64,000 bases of DNA from Ambrosia x helenae (taxonomy: Eukaryota; Streptophyta; Magnoliopsida; Asterales; Asteraceae): contig CM061231.1 in the NCBI GenBank assembly GCA_030844895.1, positions 4,966,001-5,030,000 on the forward strand. The letters run 5' to 3'. The translations under genes and the position numbers were made by a program. The notes below the pieces were generated by a model that searched no databases, was not told the origin of the DNA, and saw only the letters and a list, made by a program, of their open reading frames with translations. Below are positions 34,597 through 46,079 of the stretch, in pieces. Position 1 is the first letter of the stretch. Every line of letters begins with the position of its first letter.

Positions 34597-36370
34597 GATA
34601 TATAGATGAAGGGTTTATATGAAGAAAAAGAAAAAAATTAAACGAATATGAATCATTCATATAATAATTGTATTTAATGTTAAATATTAATTTTTTGTAA
34701 CCCCCTAAACTAGTTAAATTAATGAAACTCTTAATTCAATTTCAAAATATATTTTTTAATATCAATCATAATTTACAGTGAAGGATAATTTCGATATGTG
34801 TAGGACAAATGTAGGTTGAATTTCTATTTGTGTAGGATTAACATATGATAATCTCGATATGTGTAGGATAAACGTGTGATAATTTCGATATATGTAGGAT
34901 TAATTTTGATATGTGTAGGACAAAATTTGATAATGCGTAGGATAAAGTGTTAGTGACTAAATAATTAAATGGATAATAATTAAGTTAATAAGATTTAAAG
35001 TATTTAATGTTTTTTTTTATTATCACATTAAGTTTCTTATCATTTGATCATCCCCATGTATCTAATTTGTTTGTTAAATAGGCCGAGCAAGTCCGTCAAT
35101 CTTATAAGGTTGACCCGTCAAATAGTTTAATCAGTTTATTGAAGCCTTTTACAACCATCAACTTGTTATATTTGTTTACAACTTAATTACAATTGATATA
35201 CAACCCATCAATTTAATTTAAGCATGTATGGTTAAGGTTGATATCTTAGGCACATATAAATATATGAGTTATGTTATTATTCATCACTTTGACTTGCTAA
35301 CCCAACAACTTGACATTACTACCACCCTTAGGCACATATAAATATATGAGTTATGTTGTCTCTGTGAAAATATAACTTTATCATGTAACACTCACGCGTA
35401 GTGACATAATCGGTTAGTTTCAAATCACTATCTCACCATGTCGATATAAGTTTGTTGTTTAGTTAAAGTTGATAAAAGTATAATTAATCAAGTCATTTCA
35501 AAATTTTACCTTGACCGTGAATATTTGTTACTTATCTAGCCTTCTAGTTGATAAAACATTCACGATCTTTCCTTTATCAAGGAACTTTCCAACCCTATAT
35601 ATTCATAGGTTGGAAATCACTATTAATAAAACAAAATAACAAGATAACATATGTTATGAACTTAAAAATCACTATTAATAAGAGTATAATATGATAAAAC
35701 AGGAATAGATATAAACTTGTAACATAACCTTATTCGTGAGTATGCCATATTTTTTTTGTTATACGGGTGTAAAGGCGTGTAAAATCATAGGTGTCAATCA
35801 TGTTGGAGGTTTGGGTTGGTGAGTTGCGCAATATGAGTTTAACGAGTTAGTGAGTCAACATATTTTATTCGTGTAAAAAACATCAATCCGTTCGCACACG
35901 CTAAAAATCCCGTAGCACAAACTTGACCTACTTAAACCATTTATCTAAAGTATCAAACAATTTGATAGGTAACAATCAAGTCGCAAATATGGTTAACCTA
36001 GTTGGAAAGTTGTAAAATATGATTTTAACGTGTTAGCCAGTCAAATTAGTCGATCAACCTATCTAATTAAACATGTTAAACAAGTCAATCAAACACAGTC
36101 TCATCTGATAAAACACAACAATCCAAACACATGTACATAATTACATAACTCGTATTGTATAATTTCGGTGGAAAAAGTGGGGAAAACAAAACCTTAGTGG
36201 CTGTGTCCACATTTTACAAACATTCATTCCACTCACTCTATATTTACACAACATTTGCAAACACATATTTCCGCGTTCCTCATATTTTATAACAACAACA
36301 ATAATAATATTATTATTATTCTAGAGAGAGAGAGAGAGAGTAATATCCAAGCTCTGAGAGATCGGCATCC
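34566..36370. other. Intergenic DNA upstream of the 14-3-3 gene
   Basis: Contains an imperfect tandem array at 34782-34960 with a repeated GATATGTGTAGGA core (about six partial copies), and a 29-base phrase starting TTAGGCACATATAAATATATG twice (about 35247 and 35328). A GA tract at 36322-36339 lies in the presumed 5' untranslated region. No other gene seen. Confidence 0.6.
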
Positions 36371-38952
36371 ATGGCGGCTTCTGCTGAACGCGAAAACTTC
36401 ATCTACGTCGCCAAGCTTGCAGAGCAAGCCGAACGCTATGACGGTTTACCTCTTTCATAGATCCGTTGTTTATATGCCCTAATTGTTTGTTAGATATATA
36501 TTTTCGATACTGTTATGGATTCTATTGACTTAGAGATGTTAATTGTTACAATTTAAGATTATATTGTTTAAATAGGGTGATAGAGTAAGTGTAGGAGATA
36601 CTGAGGCTAGATTTAGGGCTTCCTAGATCCTGCTAGTTCGAATCTTTGTTCTGTTTGTTTTTATATGTTTAAATTGGTATTAGTTTGTTGAAATTGTGTA
36701 GGATAATATTGAGTATAATAAGCTATGTAAAAAAGTGGTTATATTATAGGTTAATGTATTGAACGTTGACTGCTTTATGAATTTAGTCTTGGAGAGGGTT
36801 TTTTTTTTTTTTTTTTTTTTTTTTTTGTGTGGATTTAACTACTATTTAAGAGATTTAAATTGGAATCAATAAATGTTTTGAAATTGTGTAGAATAATGTT
36901 GATCGCTACATTAAGCTATGTAAAAAGTGGTAAAGTAAGAATCTGAGGTTAATGTGTAGCCGTGTCGGACGGTTGACTGCTTTTTGAACTTAGATTTGGA
37001 ATTTTTTCTGTACATCGAACACTATCATATGTGCTAACTGTTATAGGTGGGGATAAATGAATATAGGATTCAGGTTTTTATGGTTACACTTTAATGTTTT
37101 GACTGTTGACTGCTTTTTGAACTTATTTGGAGATTTTATGTAGATGAATACTCTCGTGTGCACTAATCTAGCTATAGATTGAACTAATGGTTCTGTTTGT
37201 ATTAATACATTTATATCGGTATTAATCTTTTGATTTTGTGTAGATTAATGTTGATCACTACATATGTAGAAAGTAGTTAAATTAGAATCTGAGCTTAATG
37301 GATCAAACGTTGACTGCTTTATGAACTTACATATGTGGAAATTTCTGTAAATGAACACTCTCATATGCACTAATCTTGCTAGATTTGAGTTTAAATATTT
37401 GTATTACATTATCACATGGAAATTGAATAAGTGTTCAGCGTGCAACATATTAAGGCTTGGAGCTATATAAGCTGTTTTGATGATTGATCTGTACCGTAGT
37501 CATGATGGTCTTATGGTGATTTGTTCTTTTGTTGCAGAGATGGTGGACGCCATGAAGAAAGTGGCAAAGTTGGATATTGAATTGACTGTTGAGGAGAGAA
37601 ATTTGCTCTCGGTTGGGTACAAGAATGTGGTGGGTTCACGTAGGGCATCATGGAGGATATTGTCTTCCATTGAGCAAAAAGAGGAGTCAAGGGGCAATGA
37701 GGTTAACGTTAAGCGGATTAAGGAATATAGGCAGAAGGTGGAAAACGAGCTGTCAGATATTTGCAAAGATATCATGGCTGTGATTGATGAGCATCTGATT
37801 CCGTCTTCCTCTGCTGGAGAATCCACTGTTTTCTACTACAAAATGTGAGTTTTACCCATAGGTGTGAGAAAAAAGGTCCAAAAGAACATTCTTGTCCCAT
37901 TTATTTCGCTCTTTATGGTTATTGATTCTTATTACCTTATTTTATTCTGTGGGCGTTGTGTTCTAGCAGCAACTTGTTTTAAGAATATATGCGACCACTT
38001 AAACCTTTTTTTTCCAACCTAATGATGATCTTAACCTTTTCATGTTCTAAAGATTTTGTTGGGTTTTGATGGAATGTAGGAAAGGAGATTATTATAGGTA
38101 TCTTGCAGAGTTCAAATCTGGCAATGACAAAAAAGAAGCAGCTGATCAATCTCTTAAGGCGTATCAGGTAAGTAGCTGTTCTCTTTTGTGGTTTAGTATT
38201 GAATTCTTGCAGTCCGAACAGCGAGCGTGATGTCACTATGTTTATATCCGTATGCTGTAAGCGTGTAAGAACTTTTAAAATTGCATAGTAACGGTTTAAA
38301 TTTTCTCCAGTTGGCTTCTACTGCTGCAGAGGAATTATCTCCTACTCATCCCATTAGATTGGGTTTGGCTTTGAACTTCTCTGTTTTCTATTACGAGATC
38401 ATGAACTCTCCTGAAAGGTAACAAAATATGTAGAATAATACTGTTGGTAATCATGAGTTTTGATTTAAAAAAAAAATTCATTCTAACTTGTGTTTTCTTA
38501 AACATTGGTTCTATCAGAGCGTGTCACCTGGCAAAACAAGCTTTTGATGAAGCTATCTCGGAACTCGATTCCTTGAGTGAGGAATCATACAAAGACAGCA
38601 CTTTAATTATGCAACTCCTGAGGGACAATCTTACTTTGTGGACCTCTGATATTCCAGAGGATGGAGGTAAAACACTTGATATATATATATTTTTATTTTA
38701 GCCAATTTTCGTATATTTAATAGCCAATTTATTGGGTCTTCTTTTTTATTTATTAACATCGTCTTTTCTTTGCAGATGACCAAAAGATGGAGATCACCAA
38801 ATCTGGTGAAGATGCAGAGGTTAGTCTCGACAATTGAATTTCAAAATAAATAAATAAGTGAATACATAAATTGTGCCGATCAATCTTGTTGGTTTGTATT
38901 TGTTTGGCAATTTGTGCGTAATATTTAAATCAACTTTTTTTTAATGCAGTAA
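36371..38952 (+). CDS. 14-3-3 protein
   Basis: Exons 36371-36443, 37538-37844, 38080-38167, 38311-38417, 38518-38666 and 38776-38819, plus a final exon that would supply only TAA at 38950-38952; 256 residues. It is a dimeric phosphoserine/threonine-binding adaptor of cytosol and nucleus. The protein starts [20 protein letters not shown] and has the family signatures [20 protein letters not shown] and [27 protein letters not shown] and [14 protein letters not shown] line the binding groove. The C-terminal tail is short and acidic (GEDAE). If the last intron is retained, translation ends at 38835-38837 after VSLDN instead, giving 261 residues. I prefer splicing because the acceptor has a long T-tract before GCAG. 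No breaks. It belongs to a multigene GRF family; the isoform cannot be named from this alone. Confidence 0.96.
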
Positions 38953-39718
38953 AATTTGGAGGGTAAGTGTACATCCTTGGAGGAAGTGGATGTGGCCTTT
39001 GTTATTGTATTTGTAAGCCTAAATTTGAAAGCGGTAACATGAGAATCGCACACGTTAGTTGTTTTTGTTTGTTCTTGTTGTAAAATGCTCAGAAATGGGA
39101 CGTTTATGGCGTGGCCACATATTTTATGATCCAGGCTTGTTTCTGCAAAAGAACCTATTTGAAATCTCTTATCTTTGTCTATTGGAGTTAGCTAGCTAGT
39201 TACTTTGTGTTTCAGAAATCATGCATCATTGCATTGTAAAACATCATACTTGTTGCAATTGAATAACAAATGATATTCAGAAGAAAGTCGGCTGCAAGTT
39301 TAAAAGGCGGCACAGGTCCTATGTCATAAGTCATAAGAGCATGGAATGGTCGGCAATTGTGGCTCTTGAATACATGATTAAAAATATGAAACATGTTGGA
39401 ACAATGAACTGCTGATCGTAATTCGTTAAGGGGTTTGGAAGTTGGGTATCTCCTTGAATCGTGCAAAAATCACTTGGTTCTTTTAAAAATTAAGAGAATC
39501 AGAAAGACTGATTTTCAGTCTGAAAGCCTTACCAAAAATAAAACCGAAGATGAACTTCTTGTGTTGCGGCGTTTAGCGTTTTCGACAACTTGCATGTAAG
39601 TTGGCTTAGTAGAACCATCAAAATGAACTGTTTTGCGCAATTTTCAATCGAAATAAAACCAAAGTGGTCGGATGGTAAACTTTCTTGAATCACAAACTTA
39701 TTGTTGCTTGATCTCGAG

Positions 39719-39896
39719 CAGGGGCGGATGTAGCTTATTAGCAGGGGGTGCGGACGTTGCGGCTCAACTTCGCGTGCGTAGTGGAAAATTAGTGGAAAAA
39801 TTGTTTTTTTTTTACGAAATTTGGAAAATGTTACTACTAAAATGAAAAAAATAAAAAAAACGTTACTACTGAAAAATGTTTCTAAATCCGCCACTG
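39719..39896. mobile_element. Small hAT-type MITE, 178 bp (family A, copy 2)
   Basis: Ends CAGGGGCGGATGTAG and TCTAAATCCGCCACTG with a perfect 8-bp duplication ATCTCGAG (39711-39718 and 39897-39904). The interior is about 90 percent identical by eye to 9321-9496, in the same orientation. Confidence 0.92.
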
Positions 39897-40261
39897 ATCT
39901 CGAGCCATAATGCCTTTAACCACTGATATGTACCTGCACTCCACGACCCAAGCCACAACTCATAGCCATGTACGTGACTCTCAAACTAAACCCCGTAGGC
40001 CATGTCATTTAACCCCTTGCATGCATCCAAAAGCATAATAGAAGAACGTAGGTATTTGTTTATCTTTCATTTTCATTTAGTGGGAGTTATGGGTTAATTA
40101 ATGGTATATAAGGCTATTTAAAGCCATTCAAAGTTTGTTTACGTATCAACCACCATGAAATACATTTCTTAATGCTTTATTCTCGAGTTTGAATATGACA
40201 TTTCCCAAAATCAAAGTATTGTCAAATAATTTGGTTCCTCTTTGTAGCTTTAAAATCAAAG

Positions 40262-40345
40262 AGCGTTTATGAGATTTAAGAGAATTGAGAGCGTTTTTGA
40301 GATCTAAGGGAATTGAGAGCGTTTTTGAGATCCAAGAGAGCATTT
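40262..40345. repeat. 28-bp minisatellite, three copies
   Basis: The unit begins AGCGTTTTTGAGAT and repeats exactly every 28 bases at 40262, 40290 and 40318 with a few substitutions. Confidence 0.9.
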
Positions 40346-41187
40346 CTATAGACTTGTGATTACACTTACACATCCATTGCCTATTACCTATTTATAACAC
40401 ATGGAACGAAAGAGCAATAAAAACATGAAAAAAGGGTCATGTTACCTATACCGGTTAGATTCCAGGTTAAGGTTCCACTTATGGAATTACGTTTTTTTTT
40501 TCTACACCTCTATATGCCACTAAGATAAACCACTAGAAAAGTGTTGCTCTCTTTTTGAAGTTAAGGTTTGGAGCCCTATCAAAGGTGGACTTGATGTAAA
40601 TTTAAGCCGTTAAAAATATAATTATAAGAATAAAAAAAAATCCAATAATAAGCCCAAACTGAGGTCCAAAATCATGCTCAAGAAGGGTAGGGACCAATAG
40701 GCAATAGCCATATGTTAGGCCCAAGTTGAGCCGTAGTATCACTATCCACCCAACAATATCAATGTCATGAGGCTTTCATAAATGTTTGCATTTATAACAG
40801 TGGTTATCTTTGCCTTGTGAGTAGGGGTGTTCGGGTTTATCAATCGGGTTTCATGTAGATCGGGTTAGGTTATAAAGGTTTTTCATGTTTCATATTCTAA
40901 CCGATACTGATCCGTAACGTTTTCGGGTAAATCGGGTCTGGTTAGGCATGTTTAATCTTGTTTAAATAAATTTCAAAGGTCGATATTTAACCTTTTTTGG
41001 ATCGCTTAAACTGAATTTTGATAGGGTTTTCGGTATGATCTGTATTTTTAGGACCATGCACACTAAGGAATGCACACATTTGTTTGCAAGTGGCGCCTAT
41101 ATATGTTGTAAAATCGTAAAACGTTATAAGTTTCATGTCCACATTATACCCTCTTTTTGGTTCCAATATATATAGATGTATCTTTTA

Positions 41188-41609
41188 GAGTAAATTGCAA
41201 AATTCGTCCCTGACTTTTGACCAGATTTGCTAGATTCATCCAAAAAACTTTTTATTTTTCATTTGGACCCTTCAGGCTAATGTTTAACTGGCAAATCAAT
41301 CCAAAAGGTAAATCAAGTTATGTTTTCTCTAGGGTGGGACACCTGGAGGGGAAATGAATTGCTTTAAGTTGGTTGTACTTGATGTTAAACAAAATAAATT
41401 AAATATAGAAATTTACCAATTTGTCCTTCATTTAATAAGCAAAATGACCTTATTAGCCCTCATTTAACTGACCGACTTAACTGGGTTTACTTTTTCGATT
41501 GATTTGACAGTTAAACATTAACCTGAAGGGTCCAGGTGAGAAAAAAACGTTTTTTGGATGAATCTAGCAAATCTGGTCAAAAGTCAGGGACGAATTTGAC
41601 AATTTACTC
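41188..41609. mobile_element. Mutator-like TIR element, 422 bp
   Basis: Long terminal inverted repeats of about 60 bases start GAGTAAATTG and end CAATTTACTC, flanked by a perfect 9-bp duplication TATCTTTTA (41179-41187 and 41610-41618). A 9-bp duplication with long TIRs fits Mutator-type elements. Non-coding. Confidence 0.88.
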
Positions 41610-42455
41610 TATCTTTTATTTTCAAGAATTAATTGGAAAGCTCTAATAAAGCACTTTTGAATTCAAATAACTTCTTTTTTCGAGACTGATCAATAATTGC
41701 ATTTATATCCAAAATAGACGATATGATATACAACTACATGATATTAAATTCAAAAGTATATTTACTATGTATTAATTTCAAAATGGATGAATAGTGCAGG
41801 CCCCTCTTTCATTGGTTGAGAGGGGTGGTGGATTATTATTATTATTTTTATTCACAACATTTTTTATAATAAAAAGTAAACCCGGTTAAGTTTTCTCCAG
41901 GGTGGGACACCTGAAGGGGAAATGAATTGCTTTAAGTTGGTTGTACTCGCTGTTAAACAAAATAAGTTAAATATAGAAATTTACCAATTTGCCCATCATT
42001 TAACAAGCAAAATGACCTTATTAGCCCTCATATAATTGACCAACTTAACTGGGTTTACTTTTTAGATTGATTTGGCGATTAAACATTAACCTGAAGGGTC
42101 TAGGTGAGAAAAAAAAAAAACGTTTTTTTTGGATGAATCTAGCAAATCTAGTCAAAAGTCAGGGACAAATTTGGCAATTTACTCTATCTTTTATTTTCAA
42201 GAATTAATGGGAAAGCACCAATAAAGCACTTTTGAACTCAAATAACTTCTTTTTTCAGGACCGATCAATAATTATAATTGCATTTATATCCGGAATAGAC
42301 GATATGATATACAACTACATGATATTAAATTCAAAAATATATTTACTATGTCTTAATTTCAAAATGGATGAATAGTGTAGGCCCCCTCTTATTGGTTAAG
42401 AGGGGCAATGGGTTATTATTATTATTTTATTCACAATGTTTTTTTTATAATAAAA
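41319..42455 (+). repeat. Tandem duplication, 568-bp unit
   Basis: The sequence from about 41319 to 41886 is repeated at about 41887-42455 with a few percent divergence (compare AGGGTGGGACACCTG at 41331 and 41899). The unit contains the right half of the Mutator-like element and its right flank, so the duplication happened after that insertion. Confidence 0.9.
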
Positions 42456-42479
42456 ACAATAACTTTCATTACAAAACCA

Positions 42480-42560
42480 GACTTCCTTAGGTGGAGGAGT
42501 GGTTTGAAGTGTGATCCTCTTAGCTGAGGTAACAGTTCGAGTTATGTTCAAGGCATTATT
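42480..42560 (+). repeat. Possible tRNA-derived SINE fragment
   Basis: GGTGGAGGAGTGGTTTGAAG resembles an A box region and CAGTTCGAGTTATG a B box, 40 bases apart. No clear tail or duplication. Confidence 0.3.
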
Positions 42561-42599
42561 TACAATATTAATTCCACCTCTCTCTTAACCAATAATATC

Positions 42600-43566
42600 T
42601 TTATATTATTTAGAATTGATTTATCTTATATTTAGTTATGTTTTATCCCTATATAAAGGGCCCCATGTAAACCATATTATTCATTCAATAATTCAGAAAC
42701 CATTATAGCTTTTATGGTATCAGAGCCTCGGTTCTGATTACCTTCTTGTTTTCCTCTTTTCGTTTCTTTTCTTGCCCTGCAAGCTATGGCTGCAAACCAC
42801 CCAGAAATACAGCTTTGACTGCAATTCTTGTCCAACTATCTTCCCTGATCTCTTCCATTCTCAATCGAAATCCCTGCAAACATGACAAAAACTGATCAGC
42901 CTATTCCCAATACATCCGAACCAAACAAAACAAACTCACTCCACCCGCCTATTCTGTCACCAACATCAACAGTAAAATACAAACCCTCGATGGAACAAAG
43001 GTAACTTATACATCATGGGTGAAGCTTTTTAAGCTTCACACCATGGCGTACAAGGTCCTTGATCACATTGATATCATCGCACCCCTTGAACCTACTGACC
43101 CTAAATATCAAGAATGGAAAGAGTTGGACGCCTTGGTTTCACAATGGATTTACAGTACCCTATCAGACGACCGTTTCACCTGTCCCCACCACATATGCCA
43201 AAGCCTTTGCCGACTCTCATTGGCTACATGCCATGCAAACCGAGTTTAGTGTGTTACAAGAAAACGCAACATGGGAACTTGTGCCACGACCGGATGATCG
43301 TCCGGTTATTAGATGTATGTGGCTTTTCAGGCATAAATTTAAATCGGATGGGACTTTAGAGAGGTATAAAGCCAGGTTGGTCGTTAATAGTAAATCTCAA
43401 ACGGTGGGGATTGATTGCGAGGATACATTTAGCCCGGTTGTCAAACCGGCCACCATCAGTACTGTACTTTCCATTGCAGTTTCGCACTCTTGGCCTATCC
43501 ATCAGTTGGATGTCAAGAACGCCTTCCTCCATGGCCATCTGAACCAGTTCCAAGAGTCCTTGTAGT
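42600..43566 (+). mobile_element. Copia element with internal deletion
   Basis: An LTR-like end precedes a perfect tRNA-Met primer-binding site TGGTATCAGAGC at 42715-42726. A gag start follows (42880-43180; TSWVKLFKLHTMAYKV is recognisable), related to the element at 56 kb. At about 43180 gag is joined directly to reverse transcriptase (WLHAMQTEFSVLQENATWEL, then FSPVVKPATISTVLSIAV and QLDVKNAFLHGHL to 43548). Protease and integrase are gone. The right end stops just after the NAFLHG motif, before the catalytic YVDD. Confidence 0.88.
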
Positions 43567-43711
43567 TTCGAGATAGCTTCCACTGTAGTAGTTGCTGCAG
43601 TCCATTCAGCCGATAAGACTATTAGGTATGGGGACAACCCAAATGGGATGTCCTCCATGCCACATAGACGCCACATCAGCATGGGTGGGACGCCCTCCTT
43701 TTGAGGACTAA

Positions 43712-45524
43712 CCAAGGTATGGGGACAATCCACCCTCATTTATTATTAATCATTTATTTCTTTTAACTTTTTTGTTTTTTAATTATATTTCAAAGTAATA
43801 AATAATTAATAAAAAATTAAATTAAATACTAAAATTAATAAAAAAAAGTTACGATACAAATAAAATAAAAAAATAAAAAAAGTGACTACTTAACATTAAA
43901 AAAAATCATAAAACTACTCGTCTTGTCCGTTGTTCCAAATGTAGTCAATCAAATCCGCTTGAAGATGATAATGTAGGTTCTCGTTACGTAATGAGAATTC
44001 GTTTAACTCTTGCTGTTCCAGGCTAACCAGAATAGTATTCTCCTCCACCGCGTTTTCCTCGTACTCACAAATAACTATGCCTTCATCTTCGAGGATCATG
44101 TTATACAGCAAGATACAAGCATACATACAATAACGTAGTTTTTTGGGTGTGAAAGCACGTGCTGGGTTTGCGATGATGTGCCACATCGCTTGTAGAATCC
44201 CAAATACTCGCTCAATGTCCTTTCTTGCTGCTTCTTGATATTTGGCAAATTTCTTTCTTTTGTCGTCGATAGGGTGAGGATCAGTTTTAACGATTGGGGA
44301 GTAGGTTGGGTATATTCCATCAGCAAGATAATACCCATGCCTATATTGCACCCCCGAAACTGTAAAGCTAGTATCTGGACCAGTTCCTTTTACAATACTG
44401 TCGAAAACTAGTGATTGATGTATGACATTGATGTCGTTATTCGAACCGGGAACACCAAAGAAAGCATACCAAATCCATTAGTCTTGGGACACAACAACCT
44501 CTAGGATTATTAATGGATGTCCTTGATCGCCTCGCATAAACTGCATGCGTCATGCATTCGGACAATTCCGCCACGGCCAAGGCATGCAATCAATGCTTCC
44601 AAGCATTCCTGGAAAACCATGCTTTTGTAAGTGGAACTCATATAACTTCTGGATGTCACTCGAATTTGGTTTTCGTAAATATTTTTTGGTGTAGATCTTC
44701 ACAACACGTTTGCAAAATTTGTACAAACATTCTCGTGCACATGTTCGGTAAGCTAGTTGACGCAATGCTGCCGTGCATTTTTGTAAGGTGGTGAACCCCC
44801 TTTTGCCTCTAGCATCGTACTTTAAAGTAAAAACGAGTCAAAGCTAGACAAATCATCGGCTATACGTAGGAAAAGTCGATGATTCATTCGGAACCGTCGC
44901 CTAAAAATCTCAGCCGTGTACAACGCTTGATCGGCAAAAGAATCGCCTACTAATCTCTCGTGAGCGTCTACACGTATGTTGTAAATTAAAATAAATATTG
45001 TGACGATATAAATTCTAAAAAAAAAATATATTGCCGATACAGATTTAAAAAAATATATAAACCAACCTTCCCGGTTTCTATTTATTGTCGTTTGCCTAGT
45101 ACGTGGTTGCGAGTTTATTTCTTCCTCTTCCTCTTGCGCAATGATCTATACCACTTCAAAAGCAGCGTTCATAAATTGTTGGTCTTCCTCGCTCGACGAA
45201 GAGGACAAATCAACAAAAGTTAAATACGACAAGGTGGGGTTTTTGTTAGAAATTTGAAGAACAAAGTAGAGAGAATTGGTGTGGGTTTTAAAGAAAAAAA
45301 TATGTGTTATAAAGGGTGATATTTATAATTTGAAAATTTAACATTTTTTTTAAATAGCCGTTATATAGTGGCCACCGGTAAAAAAAAAAACAATAATTAA
45401 ATGCACATGCTCCGTCCTGTTCGTCTTGATGAGGACATTTGGAATGATAACGGGCCGAGGAGAGCGGTGTTGATGTTCTAGACGGGCCGGGACGAGGTGT
45501 GAGATGGTCCCACACCGAGTAGCC
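43712..45524 (-). mobile_element. Degenerate PIF/Harbinger transposon, about 1.8 kb
   Basis: Minus-strand transposase remains lie between imperfect inverted ends (GGTATGGGGACAATCC region at left; GGATGGTCCCACACCGAGTAGCC-like end at right) with TAA at 43709-43711 and 45525-45527. A second copy of the GGTATGGGGACAA phrase at 43626 suggests a further related end just outside. Boundaries are approximate at the left. Confidence 0.7.
43917..45240 (-). pseudogene. Harbinger-type DDE transposase pseudogene
   Basis: C-terminal part 43914-44351 has HGYYLADGIYP, RKDIERVFGILQAMW (with the catalytic Glu) and ILLYNMILEDE. The middle part 44550-44765 has KRYLRKP-like KKYLRKPNSSD, and GFPGMLGSIDCMPW with the first catalytic Asp. 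Between them I see two in-frame stops: one at 44555-44557 just after NCPNA, and one inside the phrase corresponding to SQD-WIWYAFFG at about 44485. NNDIN, carrying the second Asp, survives. The N-terminal part (EEEEEINSQPRTR at about 45110) is also recognisable but broken by a stop. Not functional. Confidence 0.85.
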
Positions 45525-45567
45525 TAAGGAAGTCTCCATAATTGTACATCAAGGCTGTTGGTCCCAT

Positions 45568-45866
45568 TAGGGATGAGCATACCCGTCCCGTCCCGTCCCG
45601 ATCCCGATACCGAACCGAGGGGTTTCGGGATCGGTATCGGTACCCATATTTATGGATTTTTGGTTTCGGTATTATCGGTATCGGTACGGGATCGGTATGG
45701 TATCAGTATTTTAAGGTAAAATACCGATACCATACCGGTACCGATACTGTACCGTACCGTATGTGTTCGGTATCGGTATCAGTATTGGTTGTTTGGACTT
45801 TTCGGTATCATGTATTGTTGAGATCGGTATCGGTTCGGCACCAATACCGTCCCGAGCTCATCCCTA
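45568..45866. mobile_element. hAT-like element rich in GGTATCGG words, 299 bp
   Basis: Ends TAGGGATGAGCATACC and GAGCTCATCCCTA, flanked by GGTCCCAT (45560-45567) and GGCCCCAT (45867-45874), an 8-bp duplication with one change. The interior is almost entirely ACCGATACC / GGTATCGG words. It is 41 bases from the end of the Harbinger remnant. Confidence 0.8.
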
Positions 45867-46079
45867 GGCCCCATTCAGTTCAGTTTAAAAAATTATAATT
45901 TTGATTTTTAACGTTTACTATTAGTGACTAAAATGAAGTTAAAATATAGCAAAGATATACCTTGGTAATGACCATTGATCAATATAGAATAAAATCATAA
46001 CTTTAGTGAATAAATTGAAAAACAAACATAACTACAAAAAGGAATTTAACAAAATAATACTATAAGTCAAGATGTCTTA

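Larger units (their letters stand above)
38953..41187. other. 14-3-3 3' region and intergenic DNA
   Basis: The 14-3-3 untranslated tail probably ends before 39200. Then come AT-rich DNA, a MITE (39719-39896), a three-copy minisatellite (40262-40345), and at 40820-41000 GGGTTTC/CGGGTT-rich sequence resembling worn hAT subtermini. No gene found. Confidence 0.5.

Noticed and set aside
40262..40345. CRISPR-like array
   Set aside because: The 28-bp units are directly contiguous with no spacers; it is a minisatellite.
43356..43739. 127-codon minus-strand frame with a plausible-looking helix
   Set aside because: It spans the antisense of the Copia RT fragment and the adjoining Harbinger-type end; no domain, so treated as chance.
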